A stretch of 64,000 nt of DNA from Flectonema sp. DT1601 (lineage: Eukaryota > Euglenozoa > Diplonemea > Diplonemida > Diplonemidae), in NCBI GenBank assembly GCA_964019425.1, contig OZ025862.1, positions 124,001 through 188,000 of the forward strand. The letters run 5' to 3'. Under the pieces are notes generated by a model that was not told where the DNA came from, did not search any database, and saw only the letters and a program-made list of their open reading frames with translations. Positions 33,530 to 43,029 of this stretch are shown in pieces. Position numbers and translations under genes: made by a program. Each line of letters opens with the position of its first letter. Position 1 is the first letter of the stretch.

Positions 33530-35146
33530 TTAAAAAGACGGTATTGACCCACCTCTAAGCCTGTTAATAAATGTTGGAATGTCATTCGCAACAACAACAT
33601 TATCGAGGACTGGAAACAACGAATTCAACTCCGTTGAACTAGTCACGGTGACTACAATACGAGGGCGATAAGGCTTCGATTTTATCATTTGTAACGTCGA
33701 TACTGCACTCTGTTGAACAGCCAACGTCGCAGAGATGAAAATCAAATGAGACTCGTGAATTACGGAAGCTGCGTCAGCCACGGTAATACACTGAGTCACA
33801 CTCAACCCTTTCGATAATAAGAAATTTTTAGTAATCCGCTGAGTCTTGAAGTTACTATCAATGAGTACAGCAGTACCACTCCTACTAGGCAATGCAATGG
33901 GTGGGTACATCGGTTGTAGTGTCTGCTGTAAGACTGGTTGATTTAATTTTGAATTTGAAGAATCACATTCAAGAGGACTTCCGCTGCTTTCAACAGACGT
34001 TGCGAATGAAAGATTTAATACTTTTAGTTGGGTTCGTTTTCCATCGGTATTTGGAATGGTGTTGCCAACTTCTCTTGATGATGAAACTGATGTTGGAGAC
34101 TCCGAATCAAATGATGTGGTGTCAATCCGAGGTGGGATCTCTCTCGGAGAACTTGAACTTGGTGATGACACCAATGAAGGGTTTATTTTAAATCCAGGAG
34201 CTGATTCAAGTAGCAGGGCGATGTCATTCACGTCAAGCATCCTTCCTGATTGAGGAAAATCAAATGAACTGGTTGTGGGAATTGATTCCAACCCAACGAG
34301 CACATCATCCAAATCATCCAAAAGGTTTATATCATTTATTGGATCGAGTTGTTTGGTTGTAATCTCATCAGATACTTTATCAATTCGAGAAGGACATTCA
34401 GAATGATGTGATGAGCTATTCGCATCTTCAGACGATGTAAACGACGTTAGCAGATTAACACTGCTGCTGTTATTTCTATGAATTGTAGTCATGCTTCTGT
34501 TCGCCGACATTAATGATCGTCGTGGAGATCCCGGTAGCGTGTCACTCATATTTGACAGAGTTTGACGTTTTTTTTTTTCAATCAATCCCCGATTCGCCTT
34601 AACAATTTCAATTACCAAGTCTGACGGAGCGCATCTTATTATGCTCAAATTTGATTCATCGGTGTGTCCTCTTGGTTTTTTTAAATTTAAATGTTCTCTC
34701 AGTTGTTTTTGTTTATTAACCGTCTTCACCTTGATCGAAACACCGATTGTTTTTATCACTACCGATAGTACGATTTCAAGTAGATTTCTTCCTTCTTTTC
34801 TTTCTAATGGTTTTATTAAGAGGTCGAACTGGTTTTTCGTTTTAATTCCAATCCACAATTCGAATCCTTGGACCACTTCGATAACGTCTTTGAGGGGAAT
34901 TGATCGTTGGATGTGACCAGTCTTGTCCAGACAGTAGATCGAGTCGAGGGAGATTACCAGCGTTACGTCTGACGGGAATATCGAACCAGTCACTCGAGTG
35001 CATTTGCCTGCAAAGCAAATAACCGGAAGACATCCTTGGCTGTTGTCATACAACGAACTTAGTCTTTTCAAGATTTTTGGACAAATTAAATTCGGATCAA
35101 CACATTCCAAATCCTCCATAACAGAGAGAGTCGTGTCATTTCTCAT
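33530..35146 (-). CDS. TH1/PH-like domain protein with C-terminal pseudo-receiver domain
   Basis: 538 residues from MRNDTTLSVMEDLE at 35146. A T-rich acceptor-like site lies about 60 bases upstream, so codons further 5' are leader. Residues about 45-150 resemble the myosin-I tail TH1 lipid-binding domain (TLVISLDSIYCLDKTGHIQR, then SIPLKDVIEVV and FDLLI). The middle, 200-420, is Ser-rich and disordered with acidic patches. Residues about 425-533 have the alternating pattern of a CheY-like receiver: AVLIDSNFKTQRI, LSKGLSVTQCITVADAASVI, LIFIS, then PRIVVTVTSSTE. The usual phosphoacceptor Asp after the third strand appears as Ile-Ser (LIFIS), so it should be a pseudo-receiver. TH1 plus receiver is not a pairing I know. 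A membrane-bound scaffold role is inference. Confidence 0.75.
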   Translation of the reverse strand: MRNDTTLSVMEDLECVDPNLICPKILKRLSSLYDNSQGCLPVICFAGKCTRVTGSIFPSDVTLVISLDSIYCLDKTGHIQRSIPLKDVIEVVQGFELWIGIKTKNQFDLLIKPLERKEGRNLLEIVLSVVIKTIGVSIKVKTVNKQKQLREHLNLKKPRGHTDESNLSIIRCAPSDLVIEIVKANRGLIEKKKRQTLSNMSDTLPGSPRRSLMSANRSMTTIHRNNSSSVNLLTSFTSSEDANSSSHHSECPSRIDKVSDEITTKQLDPINDINLLDDLDDVLVGLESIPTTSSFDFPQSGRMLDVNDIALLLESAPGFKINPSLVSSPSSSSPREIPPRIDTTSFDSESPTSVSSSREVGNTIPNTDGKRTQLKVLNLSFATSVESSGSPLECDSSNSKLNQPVLQQTLQPMYPPIALPSRSGTAVLIDSNFKTQRITKNFLLSKGLSVTQCITVADAASVIHESHLIFISATLAVQQSAVSTLQMIKSKPYRPRIVVTVTSSTELNSLFPVLDNVVVANDIPTFINRLRGGSIPSF

Positions 35147-35452
35147 GTCCTTTTTTTTTTTTTTTTCCCTACTCTTCTTCTCCCCCCACCTCCCCAGCCT
35201 GAAATTAGTCAATAGAATATTAATAAACATAAAAAAACAACTCATTAAATTAAACAACAAACACCATCACTCTCAGTCAGTCGATATAAAAAACCTGATT
35301 TATATTTAAAAAAAAAAAAAAAAATGTTAAAGTACAATAGGGAGTAATGTATGTGGGTAATTTTTTTATTAAAAAAACCTTAAAGTATCTGTTTTTTAAT
35401 CCAAACCGTGAAAACGATTTAGGAGAAGGAGAGAGGAGATGTGTATAGAATA

Positions 35453-37612
35453 TCAGTCTATGTCAACTGATGGAAATGACGACACAGTTGGTCTTATAGT
35501 TCTGGGTACTTTTGAAATGCTGTCGAGTTTTTCAATCGCAGGAAGAGGCGTTTGGTTGGTCATTTGATGCTCCTCTCGAGATTTCGTTGCTTCCCTTTCG
35601 AGAGTTCCATCAAAGGCAGCAGCAACATGACGAGTTTCCTTTCTTTCTTTTGTTTTTTCTTTCATTCTTTCTCTGACTATCTGAGCATCAGTTTCAGCAG
35701 CTAAGACTTCTTCGTGTTGTTTCATGGCTTTCTCTTGAAGACCGGCTTCGTCATCTGCGCTGCTGTCGGTATCTCGATTCTTGCCGACTTGCTTTCGTAG
35801 TCTCATGGCTGCTAGGCCTTCTCCTTTTTTAACTTGTCGGTTGGTACCTTCCTCGAGTTCTTCTTTGAATTTTCCAGATAGTAGATTGATGTCTTCCCGT
35901 TCATCAAGTATGTGATTGTGAATAGGGTAAAGGAGTTCTTCTCTCATAGTTAGTAATTCATCTCGTTTGTGAAGAAGTTCAAAAGCGATGTCGTCGTCGG
36001 GTTCAACGACTTCGTGAGAAGGAAGGTCCTCTTTAACTTTTTTAAAATAATTATCCCTCATGAAAATAATTTTTCTAACTATTCCATTCCTAATCAAACT
36101 CAACTCATCTCTCTCTTGGAGATGTTGTCTCGCAGAAGTCACAAAACGTTTTGCTTCTGGATTGAGTGTTTCCCTACTACACTCGGCAAGAAGTTGTTGT
36201 CTCGTTACCTCTTCGTCTAACTGTCGTATCTTGGAATCGTATTGTCTGACTACTTTCATTACGCCGGCACAGTAGTCGGTGTAGCAAATATTTAATTGTT
36301 TTAGTGTTTTTAGTTTAGTTACATTTAACCCTCTGGTCGTTTGATAGAAATCGTGTTCATCGTAGTCTTGTTCATTCATAAGGAATCTCTGAAGACTGTT
36401 TATGACACACGAACCTTCTTCAGCCATGTTACTCGTCGCTTCAACGTATGAGGAATGCTCGTTGGCGTATCGAACGAATTCTTGATAATCAGCAACACGT
36501 TGTGCTTCGGCTTCAACAATCTCGACTGAGGCTTGAACTGCTTCAACACGTTCGGTTGCTATGCTGCTTAGCTCGACTTCGACTTGTTTAAATTGGTTGC
36601 AGAGTTCTGATAATTCACTCATCAGTCTGTCTTGTTTTTCATTTAAATAGGAAAGTTTATCGTCGTATTGCTTCTTTCTTCTTTTAAAATCTTCCCTCGA
36701 CACTTCGTGTTTTCCCAATTCATATGCGAGTCCCCTTTTTATCCTTCCATTGTCTCGGATGCATTCGTGTTGTCTGATTATTTTTTGTTCTTTAAGAGTT
36801 TCAAGTTGAGCTGCTGCGAGTTTCCATTGAGAGACGTTGTTACGACGTTTTAAAGTGTTCTCTGCCTGACTTGATTCTGTAGTTTGCAGTTTGAAAAGTA
36901 GAAGTTGCATGAGTGCTTCACTCACATCAGTTTCTTCTTGAGTGAATTGCGCAGCTAGTTCTATCTCGCCTTCTTCTTGGGCAGTTTTAGCTTTTCGTCT
37001 GGCTTCTTCTTTCTTTGCTTCGTGTATTGAACACGACCAACCTATCTCCTGGAGTGATCTCGTCAACTCAGATACTTCCAAAAGAAGTTTTTCCTTCGCT
37101 TTTAAAGCTTCAGAAAGGCGAGCAATGTCGTGACAGCTCCAATCGACTGCTTCGAACCTCCGAAGGAGGGAGTTTACCTTTTCAATTTCAGGCGTGTTCT
37201 CTTCATTTCCGACAATCAGTGAACCCAATTCACGGATTCGAGATATCAACTGAGTCACTTCTCGAGTTGCTCCATGAAGGGAACGCTCATACCATTCACA
37301 TCCTACTAGGAATCTGAGATCGACTTCCACGTCAAACGCTTGGACTATTTTAACTTCATTCCAGATTCCCCTCATTTTACCGTTCACTGACGCCTCAAGT
37401 CGTGATATACATCCCGTACATTCCTCTTTACATTTAGACCTAACGAACATCTTTTCATTTACCCATTGGATAATTTCAGGATGAAACATTGTTTCCAATA
37501 ACAACATAAGCCTTCTCTCAGTAAAGAATAAATCGTGTTTTAATTCAGCGAAGGTCGGTCCTCCTTCTCTTAGAGGTTGGACTGCTCCGCAAGGATTCTG
37601 AACGAGTGTCAT
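35453..37612 (-). CDS. Long coiled-coil protein, possibly paraflagellar-rod-like
   Basis: 719 residues from MTLVQNPCG at 37612, just after an A-run. It is almost wholly alpha-helical coiled coil from about 100 to 680, with a basic, Glu-rich tail. The segment around 430-520 (GLNVTKLKTLKQLNICYTDY, then VVRQYDSKIRQLDEEV) is reminiscent of the PFR domain of paraflagellar rod proteins of Euglenozoa, also found in some other flagellates; this is a visual resemblance only. Cys pairs (CKEECTGC) occur near residue 65. A ciliary or cytoskeletal filament component is the most likely role. Any other long coiled-coil family remains possible. Confidence 0.75.
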   Translation of the reverse strand: MTLVQNPCGAVQPLREGGPTFAELKHDLFFTERRLMLLLETMFHPEIIQWVNEKMFVRSKCKEECTGCISRLEASVNGKMRGIWNEVKIVQAFDVEVDLRFLVGCEWYERSLHGATREVTQLISRIRELGSLIVGNEENTPEIEKVNSLLRRFEAVDWSCHDIARLSEALKAKEKLLLEVSELTRSLQEIGWSCSIHEAKKEEARRKAKTAQEEGEIELAAQFTQEETDVSEALMQLLLFKLQTTESSQAENTLKRRNNVSQWKLAAAQLETLKEQKIIRQHECIRDNGRIKRGLAYELGKHEVSREDFKRRKKQYDDKLSYLNEKQDRLMSELSELCNQFKQVEVELSSIATERVEAVQASVEIVEAEAQRVADYQEFVRYANEHSSYVEATSNMAEEGSCVINSLQRFLMNEQDYDEHDFYQTTRGLNVTKLKTLKQLNICYTDYCAGVMKVVRQYDSKIRQLDEEVTRQQLLAECSRETLNPEAKRFVTSARQHLQERDELSLIRNGIVRKIIFMRDNYFKKVKEDLPSHEVVEPDDDIAFELLHKRDELLTMREELLYPIHNHILDEREDINLLSGKFKEELEEGTNRQVKKGEGLAAMRLRKQVGKNRDTDSSADDEAGLQEKAMKQHEEVLAAETDAQIVRERMKEKTKERKETRHVAAAFDGTLEREATKSREEHQMTNQTPLPAIEKLDSISKVPRTIRPTVSSFPSVDID

Positions 37613-37624
37613 TTTTTTTTTAAA

Positions 37625-37664
<40 letters not shown>

Positions 37665-37756
37665 AAAAAAAAAAGTTTTAAAAAAAAAAATATTGTCTAA
37701 TGTAATTGTCTAACACGACACTCATATACTCATATTGTAGGTGTGAAAAAAAAAAA

Positions 37757-37907
37757 AGAATCGGCAAACTTCACTTTTTACTTACTAACTCACACTTTTA
37801 TTTTGTTTGTGCGCAACCGGTAGAAAATCCTAATAAAGGAATAGGTAGTTACGCTGCCACAATTCTCTTTCTACCGAACAATGGGTTTGTAGGTACAAAA
37901 AAAAAAA
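37757..37907 (+). repeat. A-tailed dispersed repeat, fullest copy (about 150 bp)
   Basis: Runs from gaatcggcaaac to ggtttgtaggtac and an A-run. Truncated relatives lie at 11744-11790, 19471-19520, 20832-20943 and 33321-33420, all in the same orientation. The short length, internal truncations and A-tail are what a SINE would show. No tRNA-like A and B boxes were recognised, so the origin is open. Confidence 0.75.
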
Positions 37908-38237
37908 CATCACTACTGTGGTAGATAAGTAAAATAAAAATTTCAAATCACAAGAATTAATTAACAGAAGTCTGATCAAAACTGTAATTGTCTTTTTCCT
38001 TTACTCTCTTCTTCTTCTTCCTTTTTTTTTTTTTTTTTTTTTTTTTTTTGAAAAACAACGTTTTCTTATGTCAAGCGCAGATCCCAAATAAGTCGATCGA
38101 TTATTTCACATCACGAGTTAGAGCTATCACCCAACCCCAAAAGGGAGGGGGAGAAGACTGTTTGATTAGGTTCATACGAATATAAGTCTCTTGTATTGTA
38201 TCAGAACCCCAAAAGGGAGGGGGAGAGGACTCATAAT

Positions 38238-38684
38238 TCAACTGACACAACAAGAAGAGGTTGCGAACATCGTTGTAACCCCAAACTCATCGAGTCTCGC
38301 AGGATAAGCAACCCCATTAATATCAAGTTGCTGAGGAATGTTTTCCTGAAACCCACGAGTTCCCTCAGTCGCTAGTTTACAGGGTATCTTCTTTCCTGTT
38401 GTAGTAAAGAGAGAACAATGCTTTGGATGAGCTTCTTGTTTGATGTGAACTACTCCATAAGAAGCAGCAACCATGTCAGTTGCACTTTTTGATGATTTCT
38501 TGTCATCAGCAGCCACTCGATGATGTTTCGATGAAGGGCCTGCCAAACTCATGACTCCCCTACCTCCGTGAACACCAGACAACAACCCACCTCCTAAATC
38601 TTGATTTCCACCAACTTGCCTACCGTGGTGATGATGGTGATGATGAGTATGGTGGTGTCCATGCCCACCAACATGGTGGACCAT
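38238..38684 (-). CDS. His-rich N-terminus protein of unknown function
   Basis: 148 residues. The first 22 hold two His clusters (HHHTHHHHHHH) that could bind metal. A Gly-rich linker follows, and a conserved-looking C-terminal half (SYGVVHIKQEAHPKHCSLF, KIPCKLATEGTRGFQENIP, INGVAYPARLDEFGV) ends in SSCCVS, a Cys pair that could be lipidated. No family is recognised. The non-repetitive C-terminal half is the best evidence that this is a real gene. Confidence 0.6.
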   Translation of the reverse strand: MVHHVGGHGHHHTHHHHHHHGRQVGGNQDLGGGLLSGVHGGRGVMSLAGPSSKHHRVAADDKKSSKSATDMVAASYGVVHIKQEAHPKHCSLFTTTGKKIPCKLATEGTRGFQENIPQQLDINGVAYPARLDEFGVTTMFATSSCCVS

Positions 38685-38944
38685 ATGTTTTTTTTATATA
38701 TGTGTAAACTGAACAATAGATTTTCATAATTTAACTTCCATTTTTGATGGAAAAAAAAAAAAAAAAAAAAAGTATTCAATTACACCCATACGTCTTTTCC
38801 GAAACATAAAAAAAATGTGTAAACAAATTTAGTAGTTTCAGGAAGAAAAAAAAAAGTTCTTCATTTCAAAAAAAAAAAAAATTTTAAAAAAAATTAAGAA
38901 ATTAAAAATTAAGTACAAAAACAATGTTGATGGAAAGACAGCAT

Positions 38945-39075
38945 TTCTGGAAAGGAAGCTACCACATCAACGGGGTTGACCTCAAGTGGAGAGAGTAACT
39001 ACTCTCTCTACTAAGGTAGCCAAATACCTCCACTTCTAAGGCTCTCTAATGAAGAATTCCTTTCTACAATAGTGA
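38945..39075. other. Multi-stem inverted repeat region
   Basis: Three nested arm pairs can form: 38950-38957 with 39057-39064 (8 bp), 38958-38963 with 39015-39020 (6 bp) and 38989-38997 with 39000-39008 (9 bp, nearly no loop). The first two left arms are contiguous. It lies in spacer between the His-rich gene and the duplicated lipase end. It could be a structured RNA or a small foldback element. Confidence 0.5.
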
Positions 39076-39526
39076 AGTGGAAGTATTATCGTCTGCATCT
39101 TATTTTATTTTTTTTTTTTTTTTTCTCTAATCAAAAAAAAGAAGGAAAAAAAAAAAAAAAAAGGGAGAGAAAAATCAAATACTCACAATGAGTGTTTATC
39201 AGGGCTGGGAGAATGAGTAGATGATTTTTGATACTAATTAAAACTTGTTTCGGCCAAAAAAAAAAGAAAAAAAAAAAAAAAAAAGACAAAAAGAGATGCT
39301 GTCGAAGTCACGCACCATTCAAGACCCACAGATCGACAGATAAGACAAAAAAAAAACCATTCAGATTAGCCTTATATTTCGTTGAACGCAGACAAAATCC
39401 AACAGCAAAGCTCTATTTCAACTTCGCAGTTTGCTGTTCTTTTTATTTTTCGTCGATATGACGCCGTCTCAAAAAAAAAAAGGGTATGAGAACCCAAATT
39501 AAGTTAAGCAAAATAAAAATATGTTT

Positions 39527-39976
39527 TCCCTCGCCCTCAGTTTTCATTTTGTTCTTCCTCTTTAAGAAGCTTTTCAAGAACTGGTTTTCCCTCATCAGAA
39601 GTAAAGAACGAAAACAGAGTCCAGCAGGTGAAGTGAGATAACAAGTTCAACTCCTCTTCCAGGATTCCGATGAACGTTTTCGGAATTTTAAAAGGAACCC
39701 AATCCAACCCGAGTTCCTGTCCGACATAGTCCTGTCCCATGGTTTTATAATTTGGAAAATCTGGCCAAGCTTCTCCACCTTGCAGTTCAGAGAATACTTT
39801 ATCAGAAAGCAAGGCATTGAACCCTTTACGTCTTCGAGATTCATCCTTCTTGTCAGACATTGATAGATAAACCCATGTAATGTTACAAACATATGAACGA
39901 ACACCGTGATTCTCATTATCAATAACTTCAATGTTGTTTGATTGATGGACAACAGGTTCATCATTTGCGACTTTCC
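39527..39976 (-). pseudogene. Tandem duplicate of the cPLA2-like gene 3' end
   Basis: A 446-bp tandem copy of the last ~140 codons plus stop of the lipase gene. The offset between matching blocks (tcgccctcag at 39531 and 39977) is 446. Only one base difference was noticed, and it is silent (ctgg/ccgg near 39767), so the duplication is recent. The copy joins the real gene within ctttcct at 39971-39976. It leaves the real stop at 39983 intact and offers a second identical 3' end and flank. Confidence 0.92.
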
Positions 39977-39982
39977 TCGCCC

Positions 39983-42640
39983 TCAGTTTTCATTTTGTTC
40001 TTCCTCTTTAAGAAGCTTTTCAAGAACTGGTTTTCCCTCATCAGAAGTAAAGAACGAAAACAGAGTCCAGCAGGTGAAGTGAGATAACAAGTTCAACTCC
40101 TCTTCCAGGATTCCGATGAACGTTTTCGGAATTTTAAAAGGAACCCAATCCAACCCGAGTTCCTGTCCGACATAGTCCTGTCCCATGGTTTTATAATTTG
40201 GAAAATCCGGCCAAGCTTCTCCACCTTGCAGTTCAGAGAATACTTTATCAGAAAGCAAGGCATTGAACCCTTTACGTCTTCGAGATTCATCCTTCTTGTC
40301 AGACATTGATAGATAAACCCATGTAATGTTACAAACATATGAACGAACACCGTGATTCTCATTATCAATAACTTCAATGTTGTTTGATTGATGGACAACA
40401 GGTTCATCATTTGCGACTTTCCTCTCCAAATTTTCAACAATCGGAAAGAAATCTTCCTTCCTAAAACACTGCATGTTATTATACGCTTCTCCGTACGACG
40501 TCGTCTCCGAATCATATCCGAAAAATGCGCAAAATATTTGATCAATTTTCTGTTGAACGTTTGTTAAATCCGATGTTAGTGGAGTGTAATTACTGAGTTG
40601 GTCTCCAGCAGGAAGAGGATTAAAAGTGTTCATGCAGCAAATTATATTTTCAACTTTCCTTCTAAGACATGATATGATGCCGAAGTTGTCAACCATGCCT
40701 CCGTCACCGATTACCCATTCTTCTCCAGAATGAGTTTTTTTTTTTAAAGCAGCTAAATTAGGAGAACTTTTCGTAATTTCATTTCCAAATATCGAATACG
40801 TATTTCTGGTACAGAGAGAAGGTTGTAAAGTCGCTACAACTCCGACGTGAACAGCTGAACTGTTTCCTGCTGCGTGACGCAAACAGTACTGCTCGTTGCA
40901 TTTGACGGAAGCCTCTTTAGCTCCGATGGGTGGAGCTGAAGTGAACTCACCGTGAAATCCAATCGGTTCAATAGTTCCTCCGTACACTTCAACTTCAACT
41001 TCTTTATTTTTAAACATCAAGAATCCTTCTTTTATATATTTAACGCGTCTTTTCTTAATAGGAACACCGACCATTAACGGTGTAGTCTCCAACATTCCAT
41101 ATTGCTTACCGAGATTCTTGTATTCAACAGGTGTTATCTTGCAAGGTGACATGATCACTTTATTTATTATAGGAAAAGGCAATCCTTCTCTGGGCATGGC
41201 AAATTCCATTGTCCGCATAAATGAATTTCGTTCTCTTATAGAACTAAGACTCTGAGAGTTGTATGTGATTGGTATTTCTGTTTTAACACCAAATGGATGA
41301 AGGAACCTCTCACATATTGATAAATTCCAAAACTGGTGACGTGACTTGTTTCCAAACGGAGTGACGAACATGTTCTTTAACAAAGTACCAAAAAAATTGT
41401 AATTAGTCACCCCAGTTTTGAGGAAATTTGTATCCGGTATTTGTCTAATTCTCTTCATGGTGATAGATTTACTCTTAATGTAACCTTGTCCTAAAAATTC
41501 ATTATCAGTGCTCTGCGAAGGATCTCGGAATAGGTATGCTGTGGTAGCCCAACCTCCTCCAGATACAGCAGATTGATATCTTATTTTTGATAGTAGTCGA
41601 AGCTTTTTCAATGCTCTCATTTGACCTGTAGCAGCACACATTGCTCGTACACCTCCACCAGATAGGCATACCGCTGAGTTGGATGTTCTTTTTATTAAGG
41701 TGTCGCCAATTGGACCAGTCTTGTCAAGCTCAGGGAACTCATATTCTCGGTATAGCTGAGCATTAACTTGGGTGATGTCATTTGAATTGGCGGTGTCGTC
41801 ATCGTCAGAGTCCTGGTCAGTGAGGTTCTGATCTGTTTCTTTACTGCTTTTACCGAAGAAGTCAAGTGATTTTTTCAACGTATTTTTAAATTTTTGAAGT
41901 TCACTCTCCTCTAACACAACCAACATAAGAGTAATTGAATATCGTCCCAAGGCGTACGGATCGACAGAACCCATCCAGGAAGCGTTGCTGACTGAAGTGG
42001 AGGTGTTACTGAGGACTAATTTCATTTTTCCTTTCAAATTAATAGAAAACATTACAGTTGTGTTATTATCAAAGGTCGCTGTACACTCTGCTTCTTTTCC
42101 ACTCAATTCAAAAGACTGGTGCTGTCCAGCAGCAATGGTCGTATCAGAGAGAGGTGTCTTCACTGAGCAGTTCTCAGCGTGTGATATTGTGGTATTCGTT
42201 AGTGGTGTTTCAGTTGCGTTTATGATTTTTACGTCGAAGAGAAATGATCGTTTATCTCCTTCACCGAAATCACGATTTGCTTCTTTTCGAGAACACATTC
42301 TGTCAGTGTCTTCGGTGTCAGGTTCTGATTCGTCTGAGTCATTCATCGTATCGGTATTGAGTTGATGCTCAACATTCTCTTTTAGACTGCTCTGGGTCTC
42401 TTTATCTTGGGATATTTCTTCTATTGGTGTGTATTCCTCAGCCCTGACTTGTTCAGGGTCTCTCATAACTTCTATGTTGTCCTTTGATTCAGATTCTTTA
42501 ACCACACTTACAACTTCTTTTTCCTTAATCTCTTTCTGTTTTGCTTCTTTCTTTGCCCGTTTTGCTTCATTTTGCTTCTCTTTTGACTGTTTCGCTTCGT
42601 TGTCAGAATCTTGTTTCGGAGCGCTGGCACCACATCCCAT
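39983..42640 (-). CDS. Cytosolic phospholipase A2-like lipase with N-myristoylation signal
   Basis: 885 residues, single exon. The start MGCGASAPKQ has Gly2 and Cys3, the standard dual N-myristoyl/S-palmitoyl anchor. Residues 10-125 are charged and disordered. About 130-245 is a beta-rich domain (FLFDVKIINATETP ... SITLMLVVLEE) that resembles a C2-like or pore-protein-like sandwich and may bind membrane. The lipase core begins near 318: VCLSGGGVRAMCA forms the oxyanion loop, AVSGGGW holds the nucleophile Ser360, and the catalytic Asp is in VIGDGGMVDNFG. This is the Ser/Asp dyad of group IV PLA2, which releases fatty acids from phospholipids. The 3' end is duplicated in tandem at 39527-39976. 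Confidence 0.88.
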   Translation of the reverse strand: MGCGASAPKQDSDNEAKQSKEKQNEAKRAKKEAKQKEIKEKEVVSVVKESESKDNIEVMRDPEQVRAEEYTPIEEISQDKETQSSLKENVEHQLNTDTMNDSDESEPDTEDTDRMCSRKEANRDFGEGDKRSFLFDVKIINATETPLTNTTISHAENCSVKTPLSDTTIAAGQHQSFELSGKEAECTATFDNNTTVMFSINLKGKMKLVLSNTSTSVSNASWMGSVDPYALGRYSITLMLVVLEESELQKFKNTLKKSLDFFGKSSKETDQNLTDQDSDDDDTANSNDITQVNAQLYREYEFPELDKTGPIGDTLIKRTSNSAVCLSGGGVRAMCAATGQMRALKKLRLLSKIRYQSAVSGGGWATTAYLFRDPSQSTDNEFLGQGYIKSKSITMKRIRQIPDTNFLKTGVTNYNFFGTLLKNMFVTPFGNKSRHQFWNLSICERFLHPFGVKTEIPITYNSQSLSSIRERNSFMRTMEFAMPREGLPFPIINKVIMSPCKITPVEYKNLGKQYGMLETTPLMVGVPIKKRRVKYIKEGFLMFKNKEVEVEVYGGTIEPIGFHGEFTSAPPIGAKEASVKCNEQYCLRHAAGNSSAVHVGVVATLQPSLCTRNTYSIFGNEITKSSPNLAALKKKTHSGEEWVIGDGGMVDNFGIISCLRRKVENIICCMNTFNPLPAGDQLSNYTPLTSDLTNVQQKIDQIFCAFFGYDSETTSYGEAYNNMQCFRKEDFFPIVENLERKVANDEPVVHQSNNIEVIDNENHGVRSYVCNITWVYLSMSDKKDESRRRKGFNALLSDKVFSELQGGEAWPDFPNYKTMGQDYVGQELGLDWVPFKIPKTFIGILEEELNLLSHFTCWTLFSFFTSDEGKPVLEKLLKEEEQNEN

Positions 42641-42683
42641 TTTGTTATGTTGTTGGGGGGTCTGTGGTAGTGAATTGGAAGCA

Positions 42684-42711
<28 letters not shown>

Positions 42712-42717
<6 letters not shown>

Positions 42718-42835
42718 ACCGACGAAGTCGGAGAAAAAACTATTCAGATTAAGAAGCCCCTCGTTTATTTATTATTGTCATGTTATTCTATTTCCCTGTG
42801 CCGCCAGTAAAAACTAGCTGACGATCAACAATTTT
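42712..42835 (-). repeat. Dispersed repeat shared with about 870-1022
   Basis: The reverse complement of this block matches 870-1022 across gttgatcg, a loosely conserved middle and ctccgacttcgtcggtgc. The two copies are in opposite orientations and about 42 kb apart. The end carries a short palindrome (ccgacGAAgtcgg). Confidence 0.75.
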
Positions 42836-43029
42836 TTTTTTTCCCTCATCAGTTCGACATATTATAAAACACACTCTGTTAAAATATTTTTATAAAAAAA
42901 AAAAACCATAAAACTATAAAACGAGAGCCAGAAGGCAGCAGGCAGCATAGAAATGGCCTGCTAAGAACAAAACTTCAATAACGTACCAAACTGACCTCTG
43001 AAGAGTAAGTTGTGTAAATGTGATACGAC

